A stretch of DNA of 40,112 nt from Paraburkholderia silviterrae (GCF_004353915.1 NZ_SMRP01000048.1:1-40112), one strand, 5' to 3'. Shown: positions 1-8,834, numbered from the stretch's first letter. The notes: generated by a model from the letters alone, not told the origin. Numbers and translations: made by a program.

Positions 1-714
1 GGTGCGCTCTCAAGCTCGGCTTCGACAGGCATCAGCACGGCCATGAGCGGCGTGAACTCATTGAGCACCGGCCTGAGCACCACCAACAGCAACGTCGGTG
101 CGCTCTCAAGCTCGGCTTCGACAGGCATCAGCACGGCCATGAGCGGCGTGAACTCACTGAGCACCGGCCTGAGCACCACCAACAGCAACGTCAGTTCGCT
201 CTCAAGCTCGGCTTCGACAGGCATCAGCACGGCCATGAGCGGCGTGGGCTCGCTGAGCACCGGCCTGAGCACCACCAACAGCAACGTCGGTGCGCTCTCA
301 AGCTCGGCTTCGACAGGCATCAGCACGGCCATGAGCGGCGTGAACTCACTGAGCACCGGCCTGAGCACCACCAACAGCAACGTCAGTTCGCTCTCGAGCT
401 CGGCTTCGACAGGCATCAGCACGGCCATGAGCGGCGTGAACTCGCTGAGCACCGGCCTGAGCACCACCAAAAGCGACGTCGGTGCGCTCTCAAGCTCGGC
501 TTCGACAGGCATCAGCACGGCCATGAGCGGCGTGAACTCACTGAGCACCGGCCTGAGCACCACCAACAGCAACGTCAGTTCGCTGTCTAGCTCGGCTTCG
601 ACGGGCATCAGCACGGCCACGAGCGGCGTGAACTCGCTGAGCACCGGTCTGAGCACCACCAACAGCAACGTCAGCTCGCTCTCGAGCTCCGCTTCGACGG
701 GCATCAGCACGGCG
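1..714 (+). repeat. 96-bp in-frame tandem repeats of the adhesin stalk
   Basis: Seven full copies start at 43, 139, 235, 331, 427, 523 and 619, after a partial copy at 1-42. Each encodes 32 residues of the type SGVNSLSTGLSTTNSNV followed by GALSSSASTGISTA or SSLSSSASTGISTA. The GA and SS variants alternate through copies 1-6, so the larger unit is 192 bp. Copies differ by only a few bases, which points to recent expansion or gene conversion. Hydrophobic residues fall at heptad-like 3/4 spacing, and 32 residues equal three heptads plus one 11-residue step, as expected of a trimeric coiled-coil stalk. The true copy number is unknown because the window begins inside the array. Confidence 0.95.
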
Positions 715-1962
715 CAAAGCGGCGTAACGTCCCTTTCAACGGGATTGAAAACGGCCAACACCAGCATTGTGTCGTTGTCCACCGGCCTTTCGACGACGAA
801 CAGCAATGTGGCTTCGATGTCGACTGTGTACTCGGGTTCGTTGACGTCCGTATTCAGTAGCCTGAGCAGCGTCAACAGCAGCTTGTCCACCTTGACTTTC
901 TCCACGTCGTCCACGTCGACCAGCGTGGTCCAACTCTTTACCGGTGTTGCCTCTCTCTCGACTGGGTTGAGCACGACGAACGTGAACGTGGCGAAGTTGA
1001 ATACCGAGTACACATCGCTTTCAACCGGCATTACCTCACTGTCGACGCAAATGGCATCGCCGGGATTCGGCAAAGGAAATGGGAACGGCTCGAGCACATC
1101 GACTAGTGTGTCGACCGCAAGCTCGCCGTCGACGTCAACCAGCACCAGTGCGTCCACAAGCAGCGTCACGTCGACATCGACGGCGTCGACCTCCACGTTG
1201 GCCAGCGTGCACGCGGCTTTGACGCCCGCAATGGTGAGTACCGAGCAAACGTCCGCTTCGCCAGGATCAAACGGTACTCAGACGAGCGGAACGAACACGG
1301 CCGTTGCGAACGCCACCGCAATCGGTCAAAGCGCGAATGCGGCCGCAACTGGAGCGGTCGCCTACGGCAGCAATGCCAGCGCCAACAGCACCAATGCGAC
1401 CGCTGTGGGTTACCAGGCCCTCGCCACCACAGCGGGCTCGGTCGCCATCGGTGCAGGCGCGCAGGCGATCGCCGACCCAACGACAGCGGTAGGCGCCAAC
1501 TCCCTGGCGTCGGGGAACAACTCGGTGGCGCTCGGCGCGGCGGCGACAGCAACAGCGGACAACTCTGTCGCGCTGGGAGCAAATTCAGTCGCGTCCGACC
1601 CGAACACGGTATCGGTCGGGTCACAGGGCAACGAGCGGCGAATCACGAACGTAGCGCCTGGGGTCAACCCGACCGACGCGGTGAATATGTCCCAGCTGAC
1701 TTCCGTGCAAGCAAACGTGAATCAGGTGGCAAGACTCGCCTATTCCGGCATAGCCGGCGCCGCGGCGCTTTCTATGATTCCTGAAGTGGACCAGGGCAAG
1801 ACGTTCGCGCTGGGTATAGGAACGGCTGGCTACCAGGGATACCAGTCGGTCGCGATCGGTTTCAGTGCGCGCATAACCGAAAACCTGAAAATAAAGGGGG
1901 GGGCTGCGATGAACGGCGCGGGTGGGACTTCCGTCGGCGCAGGGGCCTCGTATCAATGGTAG
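1..1962 (+). CDS. Trimeric autotransporter adhesin (YadA-like), 5' end missing
   Basis: The frame is open from the first base, so the signal peptide and N-terminal head lie outside the window and the ATG at 43 is only an internal Met. Visible parts are a stalk of near-identical 32-residue Ser/Thr-rich repeats (to about base 714), a degenerate Ser/Thr-rich stalk (to about 1290), a YadA-type beta-roll head with repeated AxAxGxxA/SVALG-like units (about 1297-1620), a neck containing NERRITNVAPG and DAVNMSQL (about 1630-1700), and a C-terminal membrane anchor of about 75 residues ending in Trp (SVAIGFSARI...ASYQW). In this family three chains form one outer-membrane barrel and display the stalk and head for adhesion. 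The order stalk, then head, then neck and anchor implies a mosaic with more heads upstream. The three DUF2827 genes that follow may modify it. The class is secure; the ligand is unknown. Confidence 0.93.
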   Translation, partial: GALSSSASTGISTAMSGVNSLSTGLSTTNSNVGALSSSASTGISTAMSGVNSLSTGLSTTNSNVSSLSSSASTGISTAMSGVGSLSTGLSTTNSNVGALSSSASTGISTAMSGVNSLSTGLSTTNSNVSSLSSSASTGISTAMSGVNSLSTGLSTTKSDVGALSSSASTGISTAMSGVNSLSTGLSTTNSNVSSLSSSASTGISTATSGVNSLSTGLSTTNSNVSSLSSSASTGISTAQSGVTSLSTGLKTANTSIVSLSTGLSTTNSNVASMSTVYSGSLTSVFSSLSSVNSSLSTLTFSTSSTSTSVVQLFTGVASLSTGLSTTNVNVAKLNTEYTSLSTGITSLSTQMASPGFGKGNGNGSSTSTSVSTASSPSTSTSTSASTSSVTSTSTASTSTLASVHAALTPAMVSTEQTSASPGSNGTQTSGTNTAVANATAIGQSANAAATGAVAYGSNASANSTNATAVGYQALATTAGSVAIGAGAQAIADPTTAVGANSLASGNNSVALGAAATATADNSVALGANSVASDPNTVSVGSQGNERRITNVAPGVNPTDAVNMSQLTSVQANVNQVARLAYSGIAGAAALSMIPEVDQGKTFALGIGTAGYQGYQSVAIGFSARITENLKIKGGAAMNGAGGTSVGAGASYQW

Positions 1963-2131
1963 GCACATAGCCCCGTCGTAATTTCAAGACCGCAGCTGTG
2001 GCGGCCATTTGATAAGACGAAATGTGTGTGCTAGCCCACCAAGTGCGTGCCATCCGGTGCGTATGATGTGTTTCGTCACGAGATGATCCGTGAGTGCTGG
2101 TGAATCCACCTACAGCCTGCGATAAACAATC

Positions 2132-3265
2132 ATGCGCATCGGAATATCGATCCTCACGCACGCGGCCCAAGACATCTGGGAAAACGGTCGGGGCCAGAAT
2201 GTCTTTTATCTGGGCCGTCTGCTACAAAGCTTGCCGTTCGTCGAAGAGGTGGTACTTCTCAATTGCGGGGACCAGCCGCAACTGCCGGAAGGCGCGAAGC
2301 ACGACGGCGTCGGATTTCGGCTCGTAGCACCGAGAGATGCGACCGATCTCATCGATGTGGCAATCGAAATGGGAGGCGGACTTGACGTCGGCTGGCTCGA
2401 TCATTTGCGCGCAAAAGGCAAGAAGGTCGTCTACTACTGCTGTGGGCAGCCATACACCGCACTCATCGAACCCACGATCTTCTCCACGTCGGGCTATATC
2501 TCCCGCTTTGAGCGCTTCAACGAAATATGGACACTGCAACGAGATCGCTGTTTTCACCCGATGCTCGAGTCGCTGTACCGCTGTCCGGCGTTCGACGTAC
2601 CGTACGTATGGGACGCTGATTTTCTGGAGCGCCGCGTAGCAACCCTGCACAGCGAGCACGGCATCGAATTCGGATATCGTCCCCTGTTGCGCAGGGAATA
2701 TACGTTTCGCGCGCTTCGGGTTGCCGTGCTCGAACCGAATATTTCCGTTACGAAGACTTGCAGTATCCCGATGCTGATCTGCGATTCGGCTTTCCGGGCG
2801 AACGAAGATACCGTTTCCGAACTGCATCTGCTCAACACGATCCAGATGAAGGATCATCCGACTTTCGTTCATCTCGCCAATTCGCTCGATCTGACGAAGC
2901 AGGGAAAAGTTCGCTTCGAGCAACGGCATGACTTCGCCGGTTATATGAGCCAGTTCGGCGATGCTGTCGTCGCACATCAGTGGCAGCATGATCAGAACAC
3001 GCTTTACCTCGACGCGCTCTATGGCGGGTACCCGCTGATCCACAACTCGCAATGGCTGGGTTCCGCAGGCTACTACTACCCTGAATCGGACATCTTGAAG
3101 GGCGCTGCCCGGCTCGTCGAAGCTTCGAGAGATCATGACGAGAGCATCGATCTCTATCGGCGGACGGCTTCGGAGTTTCTGGCCACGCTGAACCCGCTGC
3201 ATGCGATGAACCAGACAGCCTATGCACGCAGCTTGCTGCGATTGACATCTGCTCGCGAACGGTGA
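2132..3265 (+). CDS. DUF2827 family protein, putative glycosyltransferase (copy 1)
   Basis: This 377-residue soluble protein has no signal peptide. It shares a common frame with the genes at 3262 and 5144: an N-terminal RIGISIL segment and WENGRGQN motif (first 30 residues), a central SIPMLICDS block after LEPNISVTKT, and a C-terminal AHQWQHDQNTLYLDALYGGYPLIHNS block. I recognise the set as DUF2827, known mostly from Burkholderiaceae and without a proven function. The two-lobed layout and the C-terminal HxW...GGYPLIHN segment resemble the donor-binding half of GT-B glycosyltransferases; that is inference. The start ATG gives the same N-terminus as the paralogs, but no strong ribosome binding site is visible. 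It lies 169 bp after the adhesin, on the same strand, and its stop overlaps the next gene. Confidence 0.8.
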   Translation: MRIGISILTHAAQDIWENGRGQNVFYLGRLLQSLPFVEEVVLLNCGDQPQLPEGAKHDGVGFRLVAPRDATDLIDVAIEMGGGLDVGWLDHLRAKGKKVVYYCCGQPYTALIEPTIFSTSGYISRFERFNEIWTLQRDRCFHPMLESLYRCPAFDVPYVWDADFLERRVATLHSEHGIEFGYRPLLRREYTFRALRVAVLEPNISVTKTCSIPMLICDSAFRANEDTVSELHLLNTIQMKDHPTFVHLANSLDLTKQGKVRFEQRHDFAGYMSQFGDAVVAHQWQHDQNTLYLDALYGGYPLIHNSQWLGSAGYYYPESDILKGAARLVEASRDHDESIDLYRRTASEFLATLNPLHAMNQTAYARSLLRLTSARER

Positions 3266-4395
3266 TGACCATGATGAATGGACGGCGTCTTAAGGTGGGC
3301 GTGACGATCTTCGTGCGCGCGGGTCAGCAGTCGCTCTGGGAAAACGGGATCTTCCAGAACTGCTTCTTTCTGGCCATGCTGCTGGAGCAATCGCCACTCG
3401 TCGAAACCATTTATCTCGTGAACGGCGGCGATGGACGGGTCGAGGACGCGAGCGCGTTTCTTGCCGATGCGCCGGCGAAGGTGATCGACCTGCAAACAGC
3501 CAGCACGCAACTCGACGTCATCATCGAGTTGAGCGCGCAACTCGATCCGGTGTGGGCGCGCGAATTTCGGTCCCGCGGCGGGCGTATCATCGGCATGCGC
3601 GTGGCGAATGATTATTCGATCGACGTGGAGCGCATGATTTTCGGGCGGCCGCAAGGCATGCTGGTTTCCGGTACCCCCTACGATGCGATCTGGACGTTAC
3701 CTGCCTTCGAAAAAACCTGCTCGGCCTACTATGAGGCTGCATTTCGCGCGCCAGTGCGCACAATGCAGCACCTTTGGAGTCCGATACTGTTCGAGCGCGC
3801 AGCGGCGAGGAGTGCACAGGGGCCGTCATTCTCCTATACGCCCGGCCGCTCGAAGTGGCGCCTTGCCATTTTCGAACCCAACATCTGCATGGTCAAGACG
3901 AGCCATATTCCCATGCTTCTTGCCGATGTTGCGTATCGCCAGTCGCGGGACTTCATCGAGGTCATGCGGGTCTACAACTCGTTCCACCTGAAAGGTGACG
4001 CCCTTTTCGTCAGTTTCGCTACGAGCCTCGATCTCGTGCGGCACGGGCTCGCCTCGTTCGAAGCGCGGTTTGCCACCTACGAAGTCATGTCTTCGCATGC
4101 CGACGCTATCGTCTCTCATCACTGGGAGAACGCGCAGAATTACCTGTATTACGAAACGCTGTATGGCGGATACCCGCTGATCCACAATTCGCATCTGATC
4201 GAAGATTGCGGATACCGGTACTCCGCATTCGATCCTCAGGATGGCGCGTTGGCACTACGCCAGGCATTTTCCGAGCACGATCGTCGGCTGGACGATTACA
4301 AGCGAACCGCCCGCGCATTCCTGAAAAAACTCGACCCGCTTGCGGAGCGCAATATCGAAGAATATAGCGCGGCGATTGCTCAACTTTATATGTGA
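3262..4395 (+). CDS. DUF2827 family protein, putative glycosyltransferase (copy 2)
   Basis: This is a second 377-residue DUF2827 protein. The GTG at 3262 overlaps the stop of the previous gene by four bases (GTGA); an ATG at 3265 is an equally possible start. Shared landmarks are VGVTIFVR, SLWENGIFQNCFFLAMLL near the N-terminus, a central FEPNICMVKTSHIPMLLAD, and SHHWENAQNYLYYE...YGGYPLIHNS near the C-terminus. Overlapping stop and start imply translational coupling with copy 1, so the two products are probably made in similar amounts and may act together or in sequence. Like its neighbours it lacks a signal peptide and should be cytoplasmic, where it could modify the adhesin before export or build a sugar donor. 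The family call is firm; enzyme activity is inferred only. Confidence 0.8.
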   Translation: MMTMMNGRRLKVGVTIFVRAGQQSLWENGIFQNCFFLAMLLEQSPLVETIYLVNGGDGRVEDASAFLADAPAKVIDLQTASTQLDVIIELSAQLDPVWAREFRSRGGRIIGMRVANDYSIDVERMIFGRPQGMLVSGTPYDAIWTLPAFEKTCSAYYEAAFRAPVRTMQHLWSPILFERAAARSAQGPSFSYTPGRSKWRLAIFEPNICMVKTSHIPMLLADVAYRQSRDFIEVMRVYNSFHLKGDALFVSFATSLDLVRHGLASFEARFATYEVMSSHADAIVSHHWENAQNYLYYETLYGGYPLIHNSHLIEDCGYRYSAFDPQDGALALRQAFSEHDRRLDDYKRTARAFLKKLDPLAERNIEEYSAAIAQLYM

Positions 4396-4407
4396 GCGAG
4401 AATAAAA

Positions 4408-5031
4408 ATGGCCTTGATCAGGGGGAGCAGCAATCCACAGCCACGCCCAATCGCGCGGCGCGATAACTCGTATCGCAGATCGCGGGCGGCCATGCTGTGC
4501 ATCGTACTCTGCACCGTGATGGCTGCGCCCCGTGCGCAGACTCTCCCGAGCGGCAAGCGCGACGAGAGTGTCCTGGCGCGTGCGGCGCAAACCGTCGGTA
4601 TCCGGCAATGCTTTCCTGCCGTGGATCAAGTCGGATCACGTGTGCTGGAGGGCAGCCAGCGACAAGACGTCGTGCTGGACTGGAATCACATCACACCCGA
4701 TGCTGCACCTTTCTTTTCGTTGACCGGCTTTCAGGCTCGCGGCAACCCGGAACTGCTCTCGCTATCGACGATACCGGACAACGCCGGGCATTGTGCGATC
4801 CTGGCCGAGCAAATCTCGTTCGACGCTGGAACGTGTGCACGGGTGGCCAAGGAGCGCTTGACCGGCTACCGGGCAACGCCCTTGGTCGCCGCAATTACCG
4901 TCTATACGCTGCCGTCACGTCCACGCGAGACAGTGACGCTTTCCGATGTCGAGCGTGGTTGCGTAATCGTGCGGCGACAGGTCGAGTATGAGTGGCCCAC
5001 GAGTTCGGCGAGCACGGTTGCGCGCCAATGA
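4408..5031 (+). CDS. Secreted Cys-containing protein of unknown function
   Basis: I do not recognise this 207-residue protein. It has a basic N-terminus, then a hydrophobic stretch around residues 29-41 (MLCIVLCTVMAAP) ending in a plausible signal peptidase site near AQT, so it is probably periplasmic or surface-bound. The mature part has four cysteines, in IRQCF, GHCAI, GTCAR and RGCVI, which could form two disulfides. No lipobox is seen. An internal ATG at 4492 would give a shorter signal peptide; neither start has a convincing ribosome binding site. It starts 12 bp after DUF2827 copy 2 and precedes copy 3, so it belongs to the adhesin unit. A role in adhesin secretion, quality control or modification is plausible from context only. 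Confidence 0.72.
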   Translation: MALIRGSSNPQPRPIARRDNSYRRSRAAMLCIVLCTVMAAPRAQTLPSGKRDESVLARAAQTVGIRQCFPAVDQVGSRVLEGSQRQDVVLDWNHITPDAAPFFSLTGFQARGNPELLSLSTIPDNAGHCAILAEQISFDAGTCARVAKERLTGYRATPLVAAITVYTLPSRPRETVTLSDVERGCVIVRRQVEYEWPTSSASTVARQ

Positions 5032-5143
5032 GATCCGCTAATCGCCGCTGCGCATGATCCGTTGCGGTGCGAGGGGACTGGAACCGGCTTTGCGGAGCGC
5101 GCTTCTTCTGCGCGATGAAGATCAGGGGATAGGGAGAAGGACC

Positions 5144-6280
5144 ATGGCTGAGCAGCCGTTGCGTATTGGAATCACAATTGGCCTGCAGGAAGAAACCGAA
5201 AGCTTGTGGGTCAACGGGATCAAGCAAAACGCGATATACCTCGCGAAGCTCTTTCAGCAATCCGCTCGTCATCACCGGGTCACGCTGGTCAATACCACAG
5301 CGGTTCGCATCACGCCGATGTTGCCGTGGGATACAACGCAATACCCGGTAAAGTCGTTCGAGGACGTCAAGGACGATCTCGATTTGCTCATCGAGCTCGG
5401 TGGCCAGATCAACGAAAGCCAGACACGATACCTTCGGAGCCGCGATACCAGGCTTGTCAGCTATTGCTGCGGTCCCGAGTACGTGCAGCGTATGGAGGCG
5501 ATGATATTCGGCCGAAGCCTCGGGAACCGGGTGTTCATCAATCAGGAATACGACGCGATCTGGGTGATCCCTCAGATCGTCGAAACCAGCAGCCATTTCT
5601 TCGGGACGTTGAGGCGCAGACCTGTGAAAGAAGTGCCTTTCGTCTGGGATCCGATGTTCATTGATGCCATCACGGCGGGTTTCTCCGACAACGGCGAGTA
5701 CCGGCCACGGACGCAATCGAAACGCATCTCCATCATGGAGCCGAACATCGACGTACTCAAGTTCTGTCTCTATCCAATCTTGATTGCGGAGGAGGTGTAC
5801 CGCGCGGACCCCGAGCGTATTGGGCACGTACATGTGACAAACGCCGCTCACCTTGCGAGCGAAAATGGCGAGTTTGCCGGCACGATGCACTACCTCGATC
5901 TGGTGAAGGACCACAAGATCAGTTTCGTCGGGCGATACACGACGCCCGCCTTTCTCGCCGAGCACACGGATATCGTCATTTCACATCAGTGGGGCCTGGC
6001 GCTTAACTACTTCTACCTCGAAGTCTGCTGGAAAGGCTACCCGCTGGTGCACAACGCCCATCTGTGCAAGGACCTTGGCTATTACTACTGCGGCAATGAC
6101 GTGAACGAGGGGGCTCGGCAGGTGCATGAAGCCACGCATCGGCATGACAAAGATTTTGTCGAGTACCGGCACCGGCAACAAGAACTGATTTCCCGATTCA
6201 CGCCCGCCAGCAGCGCACTGGTCGAGGCCTATGATTCGTTGCTCGATGAGCTGATGCTTTCGGCTGATGCTCTCGTATGA
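5144..6280 (+). CDS. DUF2827 family protein, putative glycosyltransferase (copy 3)
   Basis: This is the third DUF2827 paralog, 378 residues when started at the ATG at 5144. An AGGGAGAAGG ribosome binding site sits at 5131-5140, and this start matches the N-termini of the other two copies; the open frame reaches back to 5054 without support. Landmarks are RIGITIGL, SLWVNGIKQNAIYLAKLF, a central MEPNIDVLKFCLYPIL, and SHQWGLALNYFYLEVCWKGYPLVHNAH near the C-terminus. It is more diverged than copies 1 and 2 are from each other: the WENG motif reads WVNG and the YGGYPL segment reads WKGYPL. It is separated from copy 2 by the secreted protein gene. Divergence within a conserved scaffold would fit enzymes with different donors or acceptors, but that is inference. 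Confidence 0.82.
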   Translation: MAEQPLRIGITIGLQEETESLWVNGIKQNAIYLAKLFQQSARHHRVTLVNTTAVRITPMLPWDTTQYPVKSFEDVKDDLDLLIELGGQINESQTRYLRSRDTRLVSYCCGPEYVQRMEAMIFGRSLGNRVFINQEYDAIWVIPQIVETSSHFFGTLRRRPVKEVPFVWDPMFIDAITAGFSDNGEYRPRTQSKRISIMEPNIDVLKFCLYPILIAEEVYRADPERIGHVHVTNAAHLASENGEFAGTMHYLDLVKDHKISFVGRYTTPAFLAEHTDIVISHQWGLALNYFYLEVCWKGYPLVHNAHLCKDLGYYYCGNDVNEGARQVHEATHRHDKDFVEYRHRQQELISRFTPASSALVEAYDSLLDELMLSADALV

Positions 6281-6374
6281 GCGCGATGCATCGGCGCTGC
6301 GAAGATCGGAACAGCGAACCTGGCGGATAATCCGGCCGCCGGAAAGCGCCCCGCCAGGCCCTGACAAAGGCTAA

Positions 6375-7721
6375 TCAGAGATCGAGCGCCGCCGAAGCGC
6401 GCTCGGGCAGCAGCGTCGTCAGCACGTCCACCGTGCGCCCGGTCGCGCCGCGATGGCGTGCAGCGAACGCGGCGGCGGCCGCGCCCATCGCCACGCGGCG
6501 CGGCTTGTCGTTGAAGAGCTCGCGCAAGGCACGCGCAAGATCGGCCGGGTCCTGCACCTGCAGCGCGGCGCCGGCCGCGACGGCGTCCGCAGTGGCCTGG
6601 GTGAAGTTGAACACGTGCGGGCCGATCAGCACGGGCACGCCCACCGCACAGGCCTCGATCAGATTCTGGCCACCGAGCGGCAACAGACTCCCGCCGATGA
6701 ACGCGAGATCGGCGGCGGCGTAATACGCGCCCATCTCGCCCATCGAGTCGCCAAGCAGCACGTTCACGTCCTGCGGCAACGCACGCACGCCCTCATGCGG
6801 CGCGGCGGCGCTTGCCATCGAAGCGGCCGCCGCCTGGTTCTGGGCCCATCGCGAGCGCCGCTCGAACTTGAGATTCTTGCGCGCGACGAGCGCGGCCACC
6901 TCGTCGAAACGCTGCGGATGGCGCGGCACGAGGATCAGCAGCGCGTCTTGCACGCCGAGCGCCGCGAACGCCTGCAGCACGAGCTCCTCTTCGCCTTCTC
7001 GCGTGCTCGCCGCCACCCACACGGGCCGCGCGCCGATCGCGCGGCGCCAGTCGCGCCCGCGCGCCACGAGCCCAGGCGGGCTCGCCATGTCGAATTTCAG
7101 ATTGCCGAGCACGCTCACGTTGCGCGCGCCCAGCGCGCTCAGGCGCTCGGCATCGGACGGGCTTTGCGCGAGCACGCGCGTGAAGCCGCCGAACACCTCG
7201 CGCGCATGCGCGCCGAACTTCGCCGCGCGCTTGAACGAACGCGCCGACATGCGCGCGTTCGTGAGCACGAGCGGCACATCGGCGTGCTTGCATTCGTCGA
7301 TGAGCGTCGGCCACACCTCGGTCTCCATCACGAGGCCGAGCGACGGGCGCCATGCGCGCAGGAAGCGCCGCACGGCATGCGGCATGTCGTACGGCAGAAA
7401 GCAGCGCAGCACGCGATCGCCGAACAGCTGCTCGCCCGTTGCGCGCCCGCCGGGCGTCATGTGCGTGAGCAGGATGCGCGCGTCGGGTCGCGCCGCCAGC
7501 AGCGCGTCAATGAGCGGCTGCGCGGCGCGCGTCTCGCCCACCGAAACGGCGTGGACCCAGATGAGCGGCGCGTCGTCTTCGGGCACGCGCCCGACGCTAT
7601 AGCCGAAGCGCTCGCCGATATGCCGGCGATAGCCGCGCTCGCGCCGCGAGCGCACCAACAGGCGCAGCACGGCGAGCGGCGCGATCAGCCACCAGGCCGC
7701 GCGATAGATGGCCCTCAGCAT
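6375..7721 (-). CDS. waaA: 3-deoxy-D-manno-octulosonic acid (Kdo) transferase WaaA
   Basis: WaaA (KdtA) moves Kdo from CMP-Kdo onto lipid IVA at the inner membrane, the first step of core assembly. The 448-residue product starts with an N-terminal hydrophobic anchor (MLRAIYRAAWWLIAPLAVL). It has the conserved HAVSVGE segment with the putative catalytic base Glu63, then ETEVWP (133-138), NARMSARS, and a C-terminal GT-B donor half with GDSMGEMGAYYAAADLAF and GGQNLIEAC. Length and motifs are normal for GT30. The ATG at 7721 is chosen because it gives the standard N-terminus; the open frame continues 44 codons upstream without family similarity. It lies 91 bp downstream of kdoO on the same strand and converges with the DUF2827 operon. 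Confidence 0.96.
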   Translation of the reverse strand: MLRAIYRAAWWLIAPLAVLRLLVRSRRERGYRRHIGERFGYSVGRVPEDDAPLIWVHAVSVGETRAAQPLIDALLAARPDARILLTHMTPGGRATGEQLFGDRVLRCFLPYDMPHAVRRFLRAWRPSLGLVMETEVWPTLIDECKHADVPLVLTNARMSARSFKRAAKFGAHAREVFGGFTRVLAQSPSDAERLSALGARNVSVLGNLKFDMASPPGLVARGRDWRRAIGARPVWVAASTREGEEELVLQAFAALGVQDALLILVPRHPQRFDEVAALVARKNLKFERRSRWAQNQAAAASMASAAAPHEGVRALPQDVNVLLGDSMGEMGAYYAAADLAFIGGSLLPLGGQNLIEACAVGVPVLIGPHVFNFTQATADAVAAGAALQVQDPADLARALRELFNDKPRRVAMGAAAAAFAARHRGATGRTVDVLTTLLPERASAALDL

Positions 7722-7812
7722 CGGGCCCCCGCGACGCGCGATGTCATGCGCGCCAGCGCGCCCGGACCCGCCATCGTAGACGTCGTACCCGTGATGAGAT
7801 TCAAGCCCTGGT

Positions 7813-8697
7813 TCAAACGAGTTCCTTGCCCTTGAGACGCTCGAGAATGCCAAGCGGCGCCCAATCCGGATGCACCATGTCCTTCGCGGGAAGGAAGAAG
7901 GTCTGCTCCATCATGAACTGGCCGGACATGACCGCATGCGACGCGTGATCGGAGAAGCACACCCACACGCAGCCCGGCGGAAAGTTGATGGTCTCCTGCG
8001 GGCTCGTCTTCTGGTAGTCGAGATCGGCCTTCATGCTGTCGTGCAGATTGAGCATCAGATGGTCGTACTCGCTGCGCGGCGACTTGGTGATGTGTAGCAG
8101 GTTCTGCAGCCAGGCCGAGCCCGGCATCTGCGGCTTGATGTTCGGCAGGAAGCGCCGCGCCATGTCCTCGAACGGCTCGCCCACGCGCCACACGCGCGGC
8201 ACGCCATTCGGGTTCACATTGGTGAACACGCGCAGGATGCGCTCGCCGTAGTTCGGGCGCGACGGAAAAGCATCCACGTGCAGGCGCGAATCGTCCTTGC
8301 GCCACGATGTCTGGCGCGTTTCCACCTGATGCAGGCGCAGGCTCGTGGGCGCGACGCGCAGCTTGGCCGCGTACTCGGGAAAGAGCCCGTCGACGAGCGT
8401 GCGCGCACAGGCCTGATAGCGCCCGATCATCGCGCGCACCGCCGACTGCGTGACCGTGTCGCCCAGCACGCCGCGCAGCGCGCCGCCGTTCGGGTCGAGG
8501 CTGATGTTCTTGCGCTTGGGGTCGGCAATCGCCGGATCGAGCAGCGCGCGCTCGCCGCCCTCGACCGGAAACTCGAGCTTCGGAAAATACAGCACCTTGC
8601 CCTGCTCGACAGCATCGCGCAGCGTCTCGCGCGGCTGCGAAAGATATTGGCCGTGCCAGTCGGCGGAAATGATTTCGATGATCTGGGATTCGTTCAT
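7813..8697 (-). CDS. kdoO: Kdo hydroxylase (Kdo 3-hydroxylase, Fe(II)/2-oxoglutarate dioxygenase)
   Basis: This 294-residue protein matches the Kdo hydroxylase family (KdoO), described in Burkholderia ambifaria and Yersinia pestis, which hydroxylates the outer Kdo of lipid A-linked Kdo2 to give Ko (D-glycero-D-talo-octulosonic acid). An HxD pair is at 140-142 (RLHVDAFPS) and a distal histidine is in FSDHASHAVMSGQF (His251 or His254), the usual iron-binding facial triad. ERILRVFTN follows the HxD. There is no signal peptide, as expected of a cytoplasmic enzyme acting on the inner leaflet. The ATG has an AGGGGG ribosome binding site. It sits between waaC and waaA, which make its substrate, so context and motifs agree. 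Confidence 0.93.
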   Translation of the reverse strand: MNESQIIEIISADWHGQYLSQPRETLRDAVEQGKVLYFPKLEFPVEGGERALLDPAIADPKRKNISLDPNGGALRGVLGDTVTQSAVRAMIGRYQACARTLVDGLFPEYAAKLRVAPTSLRLHQVETRQTSWRKDDSRLHVDAFPSRPNYGERILRVFTNVNPNGVPRVWRVGEPFEDMARRFLPNIKPQMPGSAWLQNLLHITKSPRSEYDHLMLNLHDSMKADLDYQKTSPQETINFPPGCVWVCFSDHASHAVMSGQFMMEQTFFLPAKDMVHPDWAPLGILERLKGKELV

Positions 8698-8834
8698 GGT
8701 CGCCCCCTGGAAGCGATGGATCGGGATGCCTGGCGGGATGCCCGGCGCCGACCCTTATACCCCGCGAGCCGCTTGGCGCGCCTTGACGCGCCGCAGTCTG
8801 TCAGGCCTTGGTTTGCATTTGCCGCGGCGCGGTG

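Noticed and set aside
1..714. CRISPR-like regular repeats
   Set aside because: The repeats are contiguous, in frame and without unique spacers; they encode the adhesin stalk.
6319..6358. Bidirectional terminator between DUF2827 copy 3 and waaA
   Set aside because: CCTGGCGG and CCGCCAGG can pair, but the loop is long and there is no U-tract on either strand, so support is weak.
6453..7835. Long open frame antisense to waaA
   Set aside because: It is a high-GC shadow: Arg/Ala/His-rich, without family motifs, and fully opposite a well-conserved gene.
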